The notes: generated from the sequence alone by a model not told the origin. A stretch of 64,000 bases of DNA from Brachynemurus nebulosus (GCA_035578155.1 JAPWDM010000015.1:11412209-11476208), one strand, 5' to 3'; numbered from the stretch's first letter, positions 29,954 through 44,892 are shown. Numbers and translations are program-made.

Positions 29954-32451
29954 ACCAGAACGTACATGCAAACACACTACCCTATATTAACATCAGATCC
30001 TCACCCTGTCCCTTATTAAAATTCCTTATTGATACAGGAGCATCCCACTCGTTCATCAATCCTGAATATATTGACCCGAACGATACAATTCACATAGATC
30101 CAATAGAAATCAAAGCTGTTTTAAATACTTATAAATTAGACAAAAAAGTAATTTTACCTATGTTCAAAGAATTCAATCAACCTCAGGATAGTATAGAACT
30201 TTTGACTTTTCGATTCCATAAATAATATTATTTTGATGGACTAATAGGCTTAGATACGCTTGAAAAACTTAACGCGCAAATAGATATTACAAACAATCGA
30301 AAACACAAAACTCAATTATAAATTTGTCGTTTAAACCAAATTTAACGTCGGGAAAATATTCAATTCCACCGTTCACAAAACAACTCGTTAAGCTACCCGT
30401 AGATATTAAAAACGGAGAAATTTTCTTAAAAAATACTTATGTAAACAACAAAATACTTATTCCCGAAGGAATTTACCTATCCAGAGATTGGCACATTGTC
30501 GCTACCGCGATAAAATCTTACTGATCAAGACCAATTACTTTTCATTGAACAACCCTTAAAAGCAGAATTATTAAATCACGAAATTGTCCAGTTTGACGAA
30601 AGTCAAATAAATACTGATTATCCTCATAGTGAAACAGAAATAGAAAATCTAATACGTATAGACCACTTAAACAACGAAGAACGTAGAGCTATTGTCAATG
30701 TCTGTCGTCAATATGAAAAGATTTTTCTTAAAGAAAACCAAGATCTTACATTTACAAACAAAATTAAACATAGAATTACTACAACTGACGACGTTCCGCT
30801 ATACACGAAATCGTATAGGTACCCGGAAATTCATCGCGAAGAAGTTCGTAGGCAAATAGATCAGTTATTAAAACAGGGCATAATACGTCCTAGTTATTAA
30901 CCATGGTCCTCACCCATCTGGATAGTCCCGGAAAAAACGGACGCCAGTGGTAAAAAGAAATGGAGACTGGTCGTTGATTATAGAAAATTGAACGACAAGA
31001 CCATCGATGATAGATATCCGCTTCCCAACATCACCGACATACTAGATAAGTTAGGCCATTGTATGTATTTCTCCACATTAGATCTCGCGAGCGGGTTCCA
31101 TCAAATTGAGGTTCACCCTAAAGACATACCAAAAACCGCTTTTACTGTAGAAGGGGGACACTACGAGTATGTTAGAATGCCCTTCGGCCTTAAAAACGCC
31201 CCGCCAACATTCCAGATGGTAATGGACAACGTCCTTAGAGAATTGCAGGGTACAAGTTGTTTAGTCTATATGGAGGATATAATAGTATTTTCCACCTCTT
31301 TACAAAAACACGTAGAAAATCTTAAAAAGGTCTTCGAAAAATTACGAAAAGCCAATTTAAAAGTCCAATTAGACAAATGCGAATTTTTACACCGCGAGGT
31401 AGCCTTTCTTGGACATATAGTCTCAGAAAATGGTGTCAAACCCAATCCAGACAAGATAAACGCGATTAAAAATTTCCCAATTCCCAAAACGCAAAAGGAA
31501 ATAAAAAGCTTCCTAGGTCTACTAGGCTATTATAGAAAATTTATAAAAGATTTCGCGCGTATAGTTAAATCAATGACAAAATGTTTAAAAAAAGGAAAAA
31601 GCGTCAAACTAATACCCGAATACATTAAAACATTTGAAACTTGTAAAAATTTATTAACAGACGATCCAATTTTAGCTTATCCGAATTTTACAAAAAATTT
31701 CATTTTAACAACAGATGCTAGTAATGTGGCTTTAGGAGATGTTCTATCTCAGGGACCAATAGGACACGATCGTCCAATATGTTACGCTAGTAGAACTCTG
31801 ACCAATACCGAACAAAAGTACTCAACCATTGAGAAAGAACTACTTGCCATAGTATGGGCAACAAAATACTTTCGCCCTTATTTGTTCGGCAGAAAGTTTA
31901 AAATCATAACGGATCACAAGCCTTTGACGTGGTTAATGTCCTTCAAGGAGCCTAATAGTAAATTAGTCCGCTGGAGGCTTAAATAAGAGGAATTTGATTA
32001 CGAAATAGTATATAAACTCGGAAAGTTTAACACCAACGCTGATGCCCTTTCCCGAGTTCAAATCCCTGACATAAACATACACGAAACCGAAAGTAACACT
32101 TCCACACACGTGACGCAACACACAACAGACGATCAAACAGCACACAGCGCCGACGAAGACGATTCTTCTTTCATACCAATATCAGAAAATCCACTTAACG
32201 ATTTTAACCATCAATTAATTTTCGAACAAGTTAGTAATAGATCACAAGTAAAAATAAAAGTCTTATTTAAAATAAAAAAACGACATACCGTTCAACTTCC
32301 ATATTATGATGAAGAAGTACTAATCGATATTTTTAAGCAATTCGTTCCACCGAAAAAATTAACAGCCATTTACTGTTCTGATGATAATTTATTTAACAAA
32401 ATTCAAGAAGTTTATTCGGAATATTTTCTCAAGGGAAACATTTTAGGTTAA
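29929..32451 (+). pseudogene. pol: Element C Pol: protease, RT, RNase H (broken)
   Basis: The protease has LIDTGASHSF (Asp codon at 30031). A stop at 30223 and a frame change near 30320 follow. RT begins around 30540, with a stop at 30898, and continues [32 protein letters not shown] and then [11 protein letters not shown]; the GAG codon at 31273 puts Glu at the first catalytic Asp of the usual YxDD. RNase H keeps TDAS, EKELL and TDHKP, followed by a stop at 31984. The frame overlaps the end of gag by a -1 or similar shift. At least four breaks and the YMED change mean no active polymerase. Confidence 0.85.
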
Positions 32452-32453
32452 TA

Positions 32454-33584
32454 AGATGTACCAAAATAGTAACCGACGTCGAGGATGACGACGAACAAGA
32501 CAAAATTATTTCAGATTATCATAAAAGTAGTAACCACCGAGGCATTACTGAAACTATAGCACATTTAAAACGGGAATATTTCTTTCCACAAATGAAATTA
32601 AAAATTTCCTATTTCATAACTAATTGTAAAGTTTGCAATGAGAACAAATACGATCGCCAACCACCCAAACAAAAATTTCAAATTACACAAACACCCGGTA
32701 AACCTCTCGACATTGCACATTGTGACTTATTCTTCCTAGATAAATTAATAATTTTCCCTATAATTGATAAATTCTCGAAATTTGGACAAGGATACACAAT
32801 TGAAAGTCGAAACAGTACAAATATAATTGAAAAATTAGCTAAATTTATAGCAACATACAGTAGACCGAAAACACTCGTAATCGATTCAGAGAAAAGCTTC
32901 GATTCTATAAAGTTTAAACAATTTTGTGATCAATACAACATAAACTTACATATCACCTCTATTAGAAGTTCAAATTCAAACTCTCCTATCGAAAGATTCC
33001 ACTCTACCCTTTTGGAAATTTACCGCTTAATCCGTAACGATCCCGAAAATTCCTTGAAACATGAAAGTCCAAAAATGAAACTCTTGCAAGCTATATTTAC
33101 CTACAATCATTCAATACATTCAAGCACAAAACTTACACCCTATGAATTATTCATTGGCAGAAAATATGATACTCAGTTAAAACCGAATTTGAAAAATTTA
33201 CAAGAAAATCAGCAACAATTATACGATAAAGTAAACGAATACGTCCTTCAGAAAAAACGCGAAAAAATTATTAAGCTAAATCAAAATCGACACGAACCAC
33301 TTACATACATACCCAACACAACCGCATACTACACCGAAAATAAACGCGACAATAAATTACACCCAAAATTTAAGCAAACCATTATTAAACAAAATAAAAA
33401 GATAACCGTGACGGATATTAAGAATAGGAAACTCCACAAACAAAAATTAAAACGATCTCGTAAATTGCAGGTTATTGATGACAACGACAGTTCAGACTCA
33501 GAGGATCGAAATAAACTACCTGACCCACAACCCAGGCCTGTTAATGATGAACCTAGGCCAGGCCCTAGTCACGAAAACATATGA
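32454..33584 (+). pseudogene. pol: Element C integrase
   Basis: A frame change just after 32451 leads into the integrase: zinc finger HKSSNHRGI with CKVC, catalytic D in IAHCDLFF, D in LVIDSEKSF and E in SPIERFHSTL. A basic C-terminal part (KKITVTDIKNRK) and Asp/Pro-rich end follow. From 32454 to 33584 there is no stop, so this domain is the best preserved part of pol. It would insert the cDNA into TATA-like sites, consistent with the (AT)n target seen here. Confidence 0.82.
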
Positions 33585-33649
33585 TCACTACATTCATATC
33601 ATAAATTTAACTGACTATATAGAAAATTTGGACAATATCGAAAATTAAA

Positions 33650-35067
33650 TCAATTTAATCACAAAAAACGAACATACAAAACAAATTCAAAACATTATTA
33701 ATTTAAAATTTACTCAGTTCAAAAATAATCTTAAAATTTTACTCCCAGGAAGATTAGTGAAACGTGGACTCATTAACGGTTTAGGCTCGATAATCAAACA
33801 AATTTGTGGTAACATGGATAACAAAAACGCTTTACGCATTAATAAAGACATCGAATTATTACGGACAAATCAAAATAAAATAACAGACCAACTGAACAGA
33901 CAAACAACTATCAATTCACAAATGATCGAACGATTCAAAAATATTTCAAAACACATAAACGAACAGAAAAACGTAATAAGTAGTTATTTACGAAACATTC
34001 CAAAAGATCTAAATTATTTCGTTTTCATACAATATATTAATCAGATAAATTTTAATATTGATACGCTCAACGATCACGTTAAAGATATTATTCAATCAAT
34101 AAATTTGGCTAAGCTCCATATAATTTCCAAACCTATCCTCTTACCATCGGAATTAAAGCACGCCTTTAACCTTTTAAAAATCCAAGGCATACCCATCATA
34201 TCATATGAACAAGTCTACGAATTTTTAAGTCTGCAAGCCTATTACAATGATTCAAACATTATTTTCGATATCCGTATACCCAGATTCTTCCTAAACAAAT
34301 TCTCACTTACGTATTTAGAACCTATACCTAATATTAACCTGAAAACGACAAAAATCCCATATCAATACGCCATTTTTGACGAGCATCAATTGTATTTGGT
34401 CGATAAAGCATGCCCAAAAATTGAACAAATCTACATATGCGAACCGAAAAGAACCAGCACGAAAATGAAACATTCAGAATGTTTAGGAAAACTTTTACTC
34501 AATCAACATGGTAGATGCACATACGTGGAATACGGTAACGTCTCCGAAGTCAAACAACTGCAAAACAACTACATCATTATAAAAAATTCACAAGGAATAA
34601 ACCTAACATCCACCTGTGGTATGGAAAATCGTAACGTAACTGGAACAGTCATAATACACTTCGACAACTGCTCAGTAAAAGTAAACCAAATGGAATACAA
34701 AAGTCAAACTACACAATCTTGGAGTGAAGTTCATCTCATACCTACCTAAAACCTCCAAGTCAACGTTTCCAACGTCGAAACAAAACTTAATCTCAAGAAG
34801 CTAGAAAATTTCCACATCAAAAACACGGAGGAAATTCACCTAATGAAACAGCAAGGAACCTTCCATATAACAACGATGTATTGCATCATAATGGGATCCA
34901 TTACTATGGTATTATTAACAACAATCTACATAATCAGGCGCAAATATACTAACAAATATAATCAGCCGATACGAGTCAGCTATACTCCGTCAGCACCTGC
35001 CCAAGAAGCGAAACTTCTATGGCCGACACTTCCGTCTCAGGGGGGAGGAGTTACGTTCTTAGAATAA
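33650..35067 (+). pseudogene. env: Element C Env, errantivirus F-type fusion protein
   Basis: After LVKR, a furin-like site at about 33760, the sequence GLINGLGSIIK marks the fusion peptide region shared by gypsy env and baculovirus F proteins. A long helical region follows (NQNKITDQLNRQTTINSQM), then a Cys-bearing domain (ACPKIEQIYICEPKR, STCGMENRN). A stop at 34747 interrupts. The same frame then gives the transmembrane segment CIIMGSITMVLLTTIYIIRR and a short tail that ends inside the 3' LTR. Upstream of 33650 the frame is closed by a stop, so the N-terminal subunit is largely lost. The protein would have allowed membrane fusion; this copy cannot make it. Confidence 0.8.
35039..35049 (+). 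other. Element C polypurine tract
   Basis: AGGGGGGAGGA immediately precedes the 3' LTR and would prime plus-strand DNA. Confidence 0.8.
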
Positions 35068-35461
35068 TGAATCTTAATATATATAATATATTATTAATTA
35101 GATCAGCACTTTATTATCAGTTATAATATTTCCTTATCTAAAGTAAACCATTTTTAAATAATAATAATAATATTATATTTCAGGGTTTAATAAGCAACTT
35201 TAACTTAAACATTTTGTAATAGTTTGGCTGAGCACAAAATGTAAATTAAAACCAAAAGCTTAATAAGCACAACGAATATTCTAGAACATTGAAACAAAAG
35301 TATAAATACGTGGCTCCGCCAAGCTACCGATTAGTCTTTTGGAGTTTGTACCATAATTGCATAGAAATATTTGTAACAATTGAAATCCGTTAAAATAAAA
35401 AACTGTAAATATTAAAAATAAAATTTATTTTTTATTGTTACGACTCGGCAACGAACGTAAC
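35050..35461 (+). repeat. Element C 3' LTR
   Basis: It is the direct repeat of 27810-28232 with a few deletions and substitutions. It is followed by TATATA, the target sequence copy. Confidence 0.9.
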
Positions 35462-35593
35462 TATATACTTAGTTTTAGTGTTTATAATATTTAATTTTTA
35501 AGTAGTGTTCACTGTGTGTAATTTTTAAGACTATGCTATTACTTACTATAAACTAATATACCTACATAGTGCTAATTCAGAAACACTTACACT

Positions 35594-37933
<2,340 letters not shown>

Positions 37934-38043
37934 TTTTCTCTAATAATTTTTTCAACCTTCTCCCAAATTGCGAAGGTTGAAAAAATTCTTCGTGAAATTT
38001 ATATATCCCAAAAAAAATATTGTTGTAATTTCTCTAATAATTT
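37934..38043 (+). mobile_element. Foldback element, short copy with 15-bp target duplication
   Basis: TTTCTCTAATAATTT occurs at 37934-37948 and again at 38029-38043, bracketing 80 bases. The insert folds on itself: TTTTTTCAACCTTC pairs with GAAGGTTGAAAAAA around the loop TCCCAAATTGC. The 3' part (CGTGAAATTTATATATCCCA followed by A-run and ATATTGTTGTAA) is shared with the longer copy at 43168-43708. Confidence 0.75.
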
Positions 38044-39970
38044 GTTATAATATTCAAATCTCGCTATACAATTTTTAGATAAATAAGTTAAATTTAAGAA
38101 CGTTCTTGAATACTCACAATGTTCGTGACATTATAAAGTTCGGTAATATTTAAAATAATAAAGGTTAAGTATTTGCAATAAATTGAGTAAATTTTCAAAA
38201 TGTTTTATATATGTAAATAGACGTCAAGCGTAATATTATTCGTATAAATAATATTTAGTTTATTAAAAATAAAAAAAAAGATGCTTATAGACCAGAAAAA
38301 CTCAAACTCGTTACCTCCCTTTTTTTTGGAGTTTTACTTGTACTTTCTGCGGGATTAATTTCGAAACAGCGGGGCAAGACGTGCTAAATGATGCGGTAAT
38401 TCTCCCTTACGGTACCAGTCTTCCAACAAAACTACCAATTTGGTGCAGGCAATAACTTGTTGAGCACATGTGGATACAGACGGAAGAAAATGCGGAATTT
38501 TCGGAACTCCAGGAACAACAGCAGGAACGATTGATCAAAATATGCGATATTGCTTGGCGATAAACATTCGTCACGTCGACAGCGGTACAACCAATCCAAA
38601 ACCAAATACTTTAAATAACGATACAATATTTGTAGTCATGCGAAACACGAGAATATTCTAACCACTTCTCAAAAGGGGAACGATACGCAGAAATAACGTG
38701 GACGATAAATGTGGAAACAATCCTTAATTGTAATCGTAATACAGTGTTCCTTTTCAATAGTTCCGTAGAATGAAATGAGGGGAATAGCTTTTCCAGGAAA
38801 TGTTGTTCTCTCACCAAAGGCCAATCGCTCGCTGGCAAGGTATAAGAATTGTTTATGTGTAGATTTAAAATTTATAGTTCAATAATTTATGACCCTGTCA
38901 AAATTAAAAACTTCAGGAGTGTCAAAACAAGTAGGTGGGTCTGAACAATTTAAAAATTCAATTTAAACTAATATTTTTATATAACCATCCCCATAATACG
39001 ATAAAACTCTAGTGGTTCATGTTGTTAGGTTTTGTACAACGTTTCAAAATTTGTAATAAAAAAAATTGATAATTTTCAAAGTTAATTTTATTGTATATGT
39101 TCTGTTGCCGCCCAGTGTAACTTCATTGCTGGCGCGAACTGTACTTTGGCTGTGTTAGGTTCATTGCATTTGTTTGAGTTGGCATCACTACGCGTGATAG
39201 ATAATTTTGGCGGTAAACGAAGTTATATAAATCAGCTGTTCGATTGTGCTAGCCTCATTTTCAATTCAATTTTTTTTTTGTAATTACGACCGGGCTTCTG
39301 CATAACAGGTATGACTTAAATTACTCTTTTTTAATATATTTTTCTATTATTGTAATAATATAATCAGTTTTAACATGTAAAATTTTGGTCACATGTAATT
39401 TAAAGGTTATATGTTGAATTTAAACTTTCTTTTTTAATTTTATTTTTGACAATGGTTAATTTAAGTAAATTCATATTTTTATTTATTCAATTTCTTAAAT
39501 ATAACTTCTGTATAACAGGAATTTTTGTAACAAAACTATGTGACAATTTGGTATAAACTTTTCCTAATTTTTTTTTTTTTCAGTGCAGAAACTTTCTTAA
39601 TACAAACATTTAAAATTTTATTTTAAATAAATTTCTTTTATTTACTTTGACTTATCTAACAATCTTTAATAAAATGAATATATAATACATAATAGATACG
39701 CATAATTAGACTATATATTACCACATATTACGTGTATGTGCGCATAGTATAATGTACCTGTACATACACAGTATTGGATCTGAGTTATAATCTAATGATA
39801 TCCTTTTTATTGAAATCACCTATTTTATGCATGTGGTTAACAAAATTTTATTTCTTTATTATTCAAAGTCGAATTGCAATGCTGATCTGATTAAGAGAAA
39901 GAAAAATGCGTATGTATTGGTTACACGGATATAAAAAAAAAAACGTAAATTTTTTTTAACGTAAACAACT

Positions 39971-39975
<5 letters not shown>
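38044..39975. other. AT-rich region, no supported gene
   Basis: Short ORFs near 38430-38840 on both strands are not protein-like. Around 39226-39305 a TATATAAAT box, a CT-rich stretch and the donor-like AACAG-GTATGA resemble a promoter and short first exon, but nothing follows that supports a gene. Confidence 0.35.

Positions 39976-40043
<68 letters not shown>
39976..40043. repeat. (AT)n microsatellite
   Basis: Uninterrupted TA/AT dinucleotides, about 34 units. Confidence 0.95.
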
Positions 40044-40046
<3 letters not shown>

Positions 40047-41159
40047 GGTGTAATTTTAATTGCCAAATAATTGTAATTTTAATTGCCAAATAAAAATGGC
40101 GATATACGAAATATTTTCAAGTGCGCATTCTCTGTTTCACTGTAGTCCTAGACATTGGAATTTTGGCTATTATATAGAAAAGATGATTTTGGTTACTATA
40201 ACATTGTTAACAGAAAATGACATATTTTTGACATACGACATATTGAAGTAACGGCGACGATATAAAGCAATAAAAAAACGAACTTTAAGAAAAATTCTGT
40301 TTTCTTTTTTAATTCTTATTTTTTCATTAAAAAATTATAAAAGAATTTTACCAACGCCATTTTGAAGGAAATCGAATATATTTTAAGGACAAATCAATGA
40401 AATATCGATTGTTTTAAAAAAAATGTATTTTTTTAACTGATAAAGTTGAGTTTGTTTTATAAAAAAATTAAACTATAATTCATGTTTTTACATTTGCTGC
40501 TTTGCCTTTAGGAGTGAGCATATGTACTTAACAATTTCTTCTTCTTTCACGTTCAGGCAAAACTAGGGACCAAACTAGGGAAATTGCCTTTACCTCGTAA
40601 ATATTTTGGTCGACCTCACTTTTGTTGTTTAGAGGTACTTGCTTCATTCTTCTTCAGACGGTAATTCATAACTCAGCTGTTCTTCCGCTTCTATCTGCTC
40701 CACCTCTTCTGCATCCAAATCCCAGTCATCAAGTCAGTTGTTCAACATAGTCTTCTTCATCTTCGCCCTTAACGTCGTCAGACGTTTCCTTTATATCATA
40801 ATATTTTTTCAATCGTATGAGCCTCACGCTTTCGGGAACAAATCTGCATATTGTACTAACTCTACTAAATAAAAATGTACATAATCATTTGAACAGAGAA
40901 ATTTACTTACTTGAATAATGATAATAAGTAGAATCACGATACAACGCAAAGAAATGAAAGAGCTAATTTAACACCCCTGGATAGAATAACGACATTGAGC
41001 GTTTGTATGAATTTGTGTTTTTTTTTTCTACTGCAAATCTTACAATGTTACGATGTTATTGATTTTATACATCAAAGATATGTCAAATCACTATATTGAG
41101 CCGTACTGTGGGCTGAATTATACATAATAATAACGTTTTTCTCCTTACGGACCCACAAA
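40044..41159. other. Gene-free AT-rich stretch
   Basis: A small repeat of TAATTTTAATTGCCAAATAA lies at 40050-40093. From about 40560 the minus strand has a Glu/Asp-rich potential reading of low quality (GAAGA-type codons), possibly an old piggyBac or BEL tail. I cannot support a gene. Confidence 0.3.
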
Positions 41160-42940
41160 AAAATTAAAATATGAAATATTCGCGGATTATTTCGTGATAA
41201 TCCAGTTCTCTAACTGAGTTCTCTAATTTTAGAAACTCGGTTAGAAACAAAACTATTCCATTTAGATAAGTTTCCGGTAATCCAGTGCAGCGCAATTGAT
41301 GAGTCTGACCAGAGCGTAATTTTTGAAAAGCGGTACGGGAGTATTTCTATTATCTGATTTCTAAGTTGTGCTAGTGCCACAGCAGCGCTCAATTCTAGCC
41401 TAGGAAGTGTGAATTTTTTAAAAGCGCTACTCTAGACTTGGAGCACAATAATTTCGAAGATACCGAATCATTGGCGTAAATGGTACGTAAGTATATTACG
41501 CCACCATAGCATTTCTCACTTAAATCAGTGAATCCGTGTAGCTCGTAATACTTCGGTGTCTCGTCAAAGAAAGTCTTCCTGGGAAAAGTAAGGGTAGTCA
41601 ACGTACGCAGTTGACATTGGAAATTGTTCCATTGAGAAGTGAGCTTGTCTGGTAGTACGTCATTCCAGTTTCAATTGTTTACCCACAATTGTTGAATGAA
41701 AATCTTATAGTATGTTACAATAAGTTCTAATAGTCCTAAAGGATTGTAAATGGGTGATACGTACGAAACCACACTTCGTTTCGTGATTGTTTCAATGGAT
41801 TTGAGACACTGAAATTTATCAAGTATCAGTAGTCGGAAACCAAAATATTCCCAAAGTTTTAATTAAAATGTTGTAAGCTAATTCGTTTTGGGTAGTTTCT
41901 CGTAAATGTGAAGGAATTTGATTTAGTAGGTCCATTGAATTGGAACTCCATTTATGAAGACTGAAACCTACCGAAAGACTGAAACCGACTTTAGTACGTG
42001 GATGATTTGATTTTTAAGTTCTATTAGATTAGTCACTGAATTCGCCCCTGTGATCACATCGTCTATGTATGTGTCAGAAGTAAGCGCTTCATGTGTTAGA
42101 GGATATTCAGCTTTTAAAGAATCTGCTAAATATTGTAAAGTTCTAACAGCTAGATACGGTGCACAACTAGTCCCGTAACTAACAGTCTGTAATTCTCGAC
42201 ATTCTATTGGATCTGAAGGATCGTTTCTCCAGAGTATTCCTTGGAATGGTCTATGATTTTCTGAAATAAAAATATTCCAATACAATTTTCTGTATGTCGG
42301 TAGTAAAAACTTATTTATGACATCTAAAGAGCATTAAAATATCAAAATATCTGTTTGCGGGGGTGATGTAGCGAGAAGTATCTCATTAAGTGATTGACCA
42401 GAAGTGGTTTTCATGGAACAACCTAAGACTACTCGTAAGCGAGTGGATGAGCGGATAACAGCTTAATGTAATGAAAAGTAAGTGTCTGGTTGAGTTTTCA
42501 ACTCTGAAATTGATTTGTTAAGTTTTACAGTATGACTCAAGTTTAAATAAATATTCGTCGATAAACTTTTTATATTCGTGAAACAAGTTTGGGTCGCTGT
42601 GTACGTGTCGTTCCAAAGTGAGGAACCGTTTGTACGCTTTATCAAAAGAACTACCTAGTTCGTTGATATAATCGGGTTTGAAAAGCACATCGACTTGAAA
42701 GTGACTGTTGATTTTCATTATCGAATTTAGAAATAATGATTCCGACAATGGATCAGTAAGTTTTGAGGAATGACTTGAAACGTCTTCAAGCTTTCAGAAG
42801 CGGGTGACCAGATCGTTTAGATTAGAGTTGTCAACGACGTTAAGCATTGGGATGCGTTGTGAATTTCTTTTGGACGACGCGATCGGTTGTCGGCTCTCAG
42901 AACACCTTGCAGTTGGGCAGTTGACGATTCCCCTAAAAAA
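41160..42940 (-). pseudogene. pol: BEL/Pao retrotransposon pol remnant
   Basis: Reading the minus strand from 42940 downward gives a BEL/Pao protease-RT linker (NDLVTRF, KLEDVSS), VDVLFKPDYINELGSS, then RVVL with SGQSLNEILLATSP, the RT core FQGILWRNDPSDPIE, TVSYGTSCAPYLAVR and catalytic YIDD (TSDTYIDDVITGA, about 42060). The BEL-specific RNase H region follows (LHGFTDLSEKCYGGVIYLR, LWSDSSIALHWITG). Stops and frame changes occur throughout and gag, LTRs and most of integrase are absent. The family is clear; the copy is dead. It is the only BEL/Pao sequence in the window. Confidence 0.85.
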
Positions 42941-43167
42941 TGTCTGATTCTACGAATATGTTTGTAGAACCACTTGGTACCCAAAATTAATATTTTTTAT
43001 TCAAAAGGGATATTTTTTGTAATGTCGTAATGAATCCGTAGCTGGTTCACATCCGGCTCGAAGGACCAAAGCGAAATGTAGAATGTAGCATCGGGTTGTA
43101 ACGCCGGAAGGTGATGTATGATGCGATGAAGAACCAAAGCAAACTCAGGATATGTAAAAAATATATT
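42941..43167. other. Flank between BEL remnant and foldback element
   Basis: No gene is visible. The stretch ends with the left copy of the 15-bp duplication TGTAAAAAATATATT at 43153-43167. Confidence 0.5.
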
Positions 43168-43708
43168 TCACGAAGAATTTTTTCAACCTTCTCCCAAATT
43201 GCGTGGACTAGCTTGAGTTGGACTAGCGAGTTGATCACTGTGCTACCATACCAATAACAATGTACTTGAGGAGTACATTGTACAAACTGTGATAATTTAA
43301 AAAAAATTCTCTTGAAAAAATTTTTTTTTTTTTTTTTTTTGATTTTACATTTTAAATATGTTTGACTTTTTTAATTGTTTTAAATTAAAGTAATTATTTT
43401 ATAAAAAATTTTTTTCGATTGACAAATTTCCATGTGAAATGCAAAAAAACTAGTTAAATTGTTCTAATGGATTGTTGGTATGGTTGGTTGTTATCCAAGA
43501 ATGACAATCTGAAATTTAGATAATTTCTGCCACTGAAGATGATATTAAACATATCGAAAATATTTTGGCAATTTTAATAAAGAAAAGCTATGAAATAGAA
43601 GATATTGGTTTCATTATGTCCATCCTTCTATAAAGCTAGTCCACGCAATTTGGGAGAAGGTTGAAAAAATTCTTCGTGAAATTTATATATCCCAAAAAAA
43701 AATATTGT
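43168..43708. mobile_element. Foldback element, long copy with 50-bp perfect inverted repeats
   Basis: Positions 43165-43214 are the exact reverse complement of 43633-43682. The 15-base direct repeat TGTAAAAAATATATT lies outside the arms at 43153-43167 and 43709-43723. The interior of about 420 bases has a poly(T) run and the hairpin CAATGTACT-TGAGG-AGTACATTG (about 43258-43280), itself enclosed by ATCAC/GTGAT. No ORF is present. It shares one arm and 3' tail with the short copy at 37934. Confidence 0.8.
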
Positions 43709-43723
43709 TGTAAAAAATATATT

Positions 43724-44100
43724 GTTGATGGTTTTCTCAATTTATTAGCTTCGCTAAATCGTAGATTTATTGAAGTAGAAATAATTACAGTTTACATGAA
43801 TTACACAGAAATAACAGTACACTTTGTGCATGTTTATAAATAAGAACCAAAACAGTTATATGTTTGTCGTAACTGAGTGAACGAGCGTCTGTTCAGTTTG
43901 ATTGTCTTAACGCGACTCTCGATGAGTGATGATTACTTGTTGTGCGTTAGCAATGTTTGATATATTAAATACATGCGCAAGCATGTAAAAAATAACAGCA
44001 CTGTATGTATGTAAAAAAGAAAGAAATATAATTTAACGTAAATATATTAGTAGTACCTTTATGAGGTTTCAAATTCACGAGGCTGTCCGCCTCAGCCTCC
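43724..44100. other. No gene seen
   Basis: A 60-codon frame (43661-43843) overlaps the foldback element and is not protein-like. Confidence 0.4.
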
Positions 44101-44107
44101 TGGCGAC

Positions 44108-44262
44108 CCTAGCGACATCTATGAGCAACTTTTGTAAGTACCGTCCCTCAACAGTACCCCTGGCGACATCTATGAGCAAGGTAAATCTATACAGTACCCC
44201 TGACGACATCTCTGAGCAACCTTTACAAGCACCATCTCTAAAACGACATCTATAAACTTTTT
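44108..44262 (+). repeat. Degenerate tandem repeat around GCGACATCTATGAGCAA
   Basis: The motif (G/A)CGACATCT(A/C)TGAGCAA or a variant appears four times at 40-50 base spacing (about 44112, 44162, 44203, 44243), each of the first ones followed by ACAGTACCCC. Confidence 0.7.
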
Positions 44263-44890
44263 CAAAAGTGCTACCTTTTACTATTAAACAAAAGTATTTA
44301 TTAATTCAAAACCACATGTAATCAAGATCGCCCTGTTTATGTGTTATACTTGTATAATAAACGAATAAGTGAATAATTTCTGTCTTATTAACATTTCATA
44401 TGTGCGTATATCTATGTATGTATGTATGTACTGTTATACTTAAAAATCAAGGAAAAATGAAAGAAGTTGTAATAAGAGAACTATCTCTTTCTTATTAATA
44501 TTTTATATGTATGTGCGTACGTAATACGTATGCATGTGCCTGCTACTACACACAATCAATAATTTTTTGATACAAAAATTATCTGTGTTTTATTGATATG
44601 TATACGTATATGTATGTATATACACATAAAATACAGTATAGAGTTGAAAACTTTAGTTTGATAGATAGTAAAAATTTATTTAAATTTTAACATACTGAAT
44701 TTTTGTTTATAAAAGGAATATGGCATATAAATAAAAAGCGAAAATTTTTATTAAAATTTATTAGTGTTAAACATTTTTCGAACATAATGATTATAACATG
44801 AAAAAATATAGATTTTTATAAAATTGTGTTGTACAATAAGCATATACATTATTAGTAAACATTAAACATATACATTATTATTATTATTAT
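44263..44890. other. AT-rich region with TATG and ATT simple repeats
   Basis: It contains TATG repeats near 44412-44430 and an ATT repeat at 44871-44895. No gene is evident. Confidence 0.5.
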
Positions 44891-44892
44891 TA

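Larger units (their letters stand above)
27810..35461 (+). mobile_element. Errantivirus element C (17.6/297 type), decayed
   Basis: A 7.65 kb gypsy-lineage element has LTRs of 423 and 412 bases with perfect terminal GTTACG...CGTAAC. It has an 18-base primer-binding site, gag, pol and an F-type env ending at the 3' LTR. It sits in TATA-rich target sequence, the known preference of the 17.6/297 errantivirus group. Gag carries one stop, pol at least four breaks, and env one or two stops. The RT motif reads YMED. The LTRs differ by several indels and substitutions, so it is older than element B. Confidence 0.9.

Noticed and set aside
38432..38838. Overlapping small ORFs on both strands
   Set aside because: Composition is not protein-like, and frames on both strands are equally open.
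39226..39310. Promoter and first exon of a host gene
   Set aside because: TATATAAAT and a donor-like AACAG-GTATGA are present, but no coding exon follows that I can support.
43165..43708. Hammerhead ribozyme, as in Penelope-like elements
   Set aside because: I found no CTGATGA core near a GAAA in the foldback copies.
44108..44262. CRISPR-like array
   Set aside because: Units are degenerate, spacers are not unique, and the window is clearly eukaryotic.
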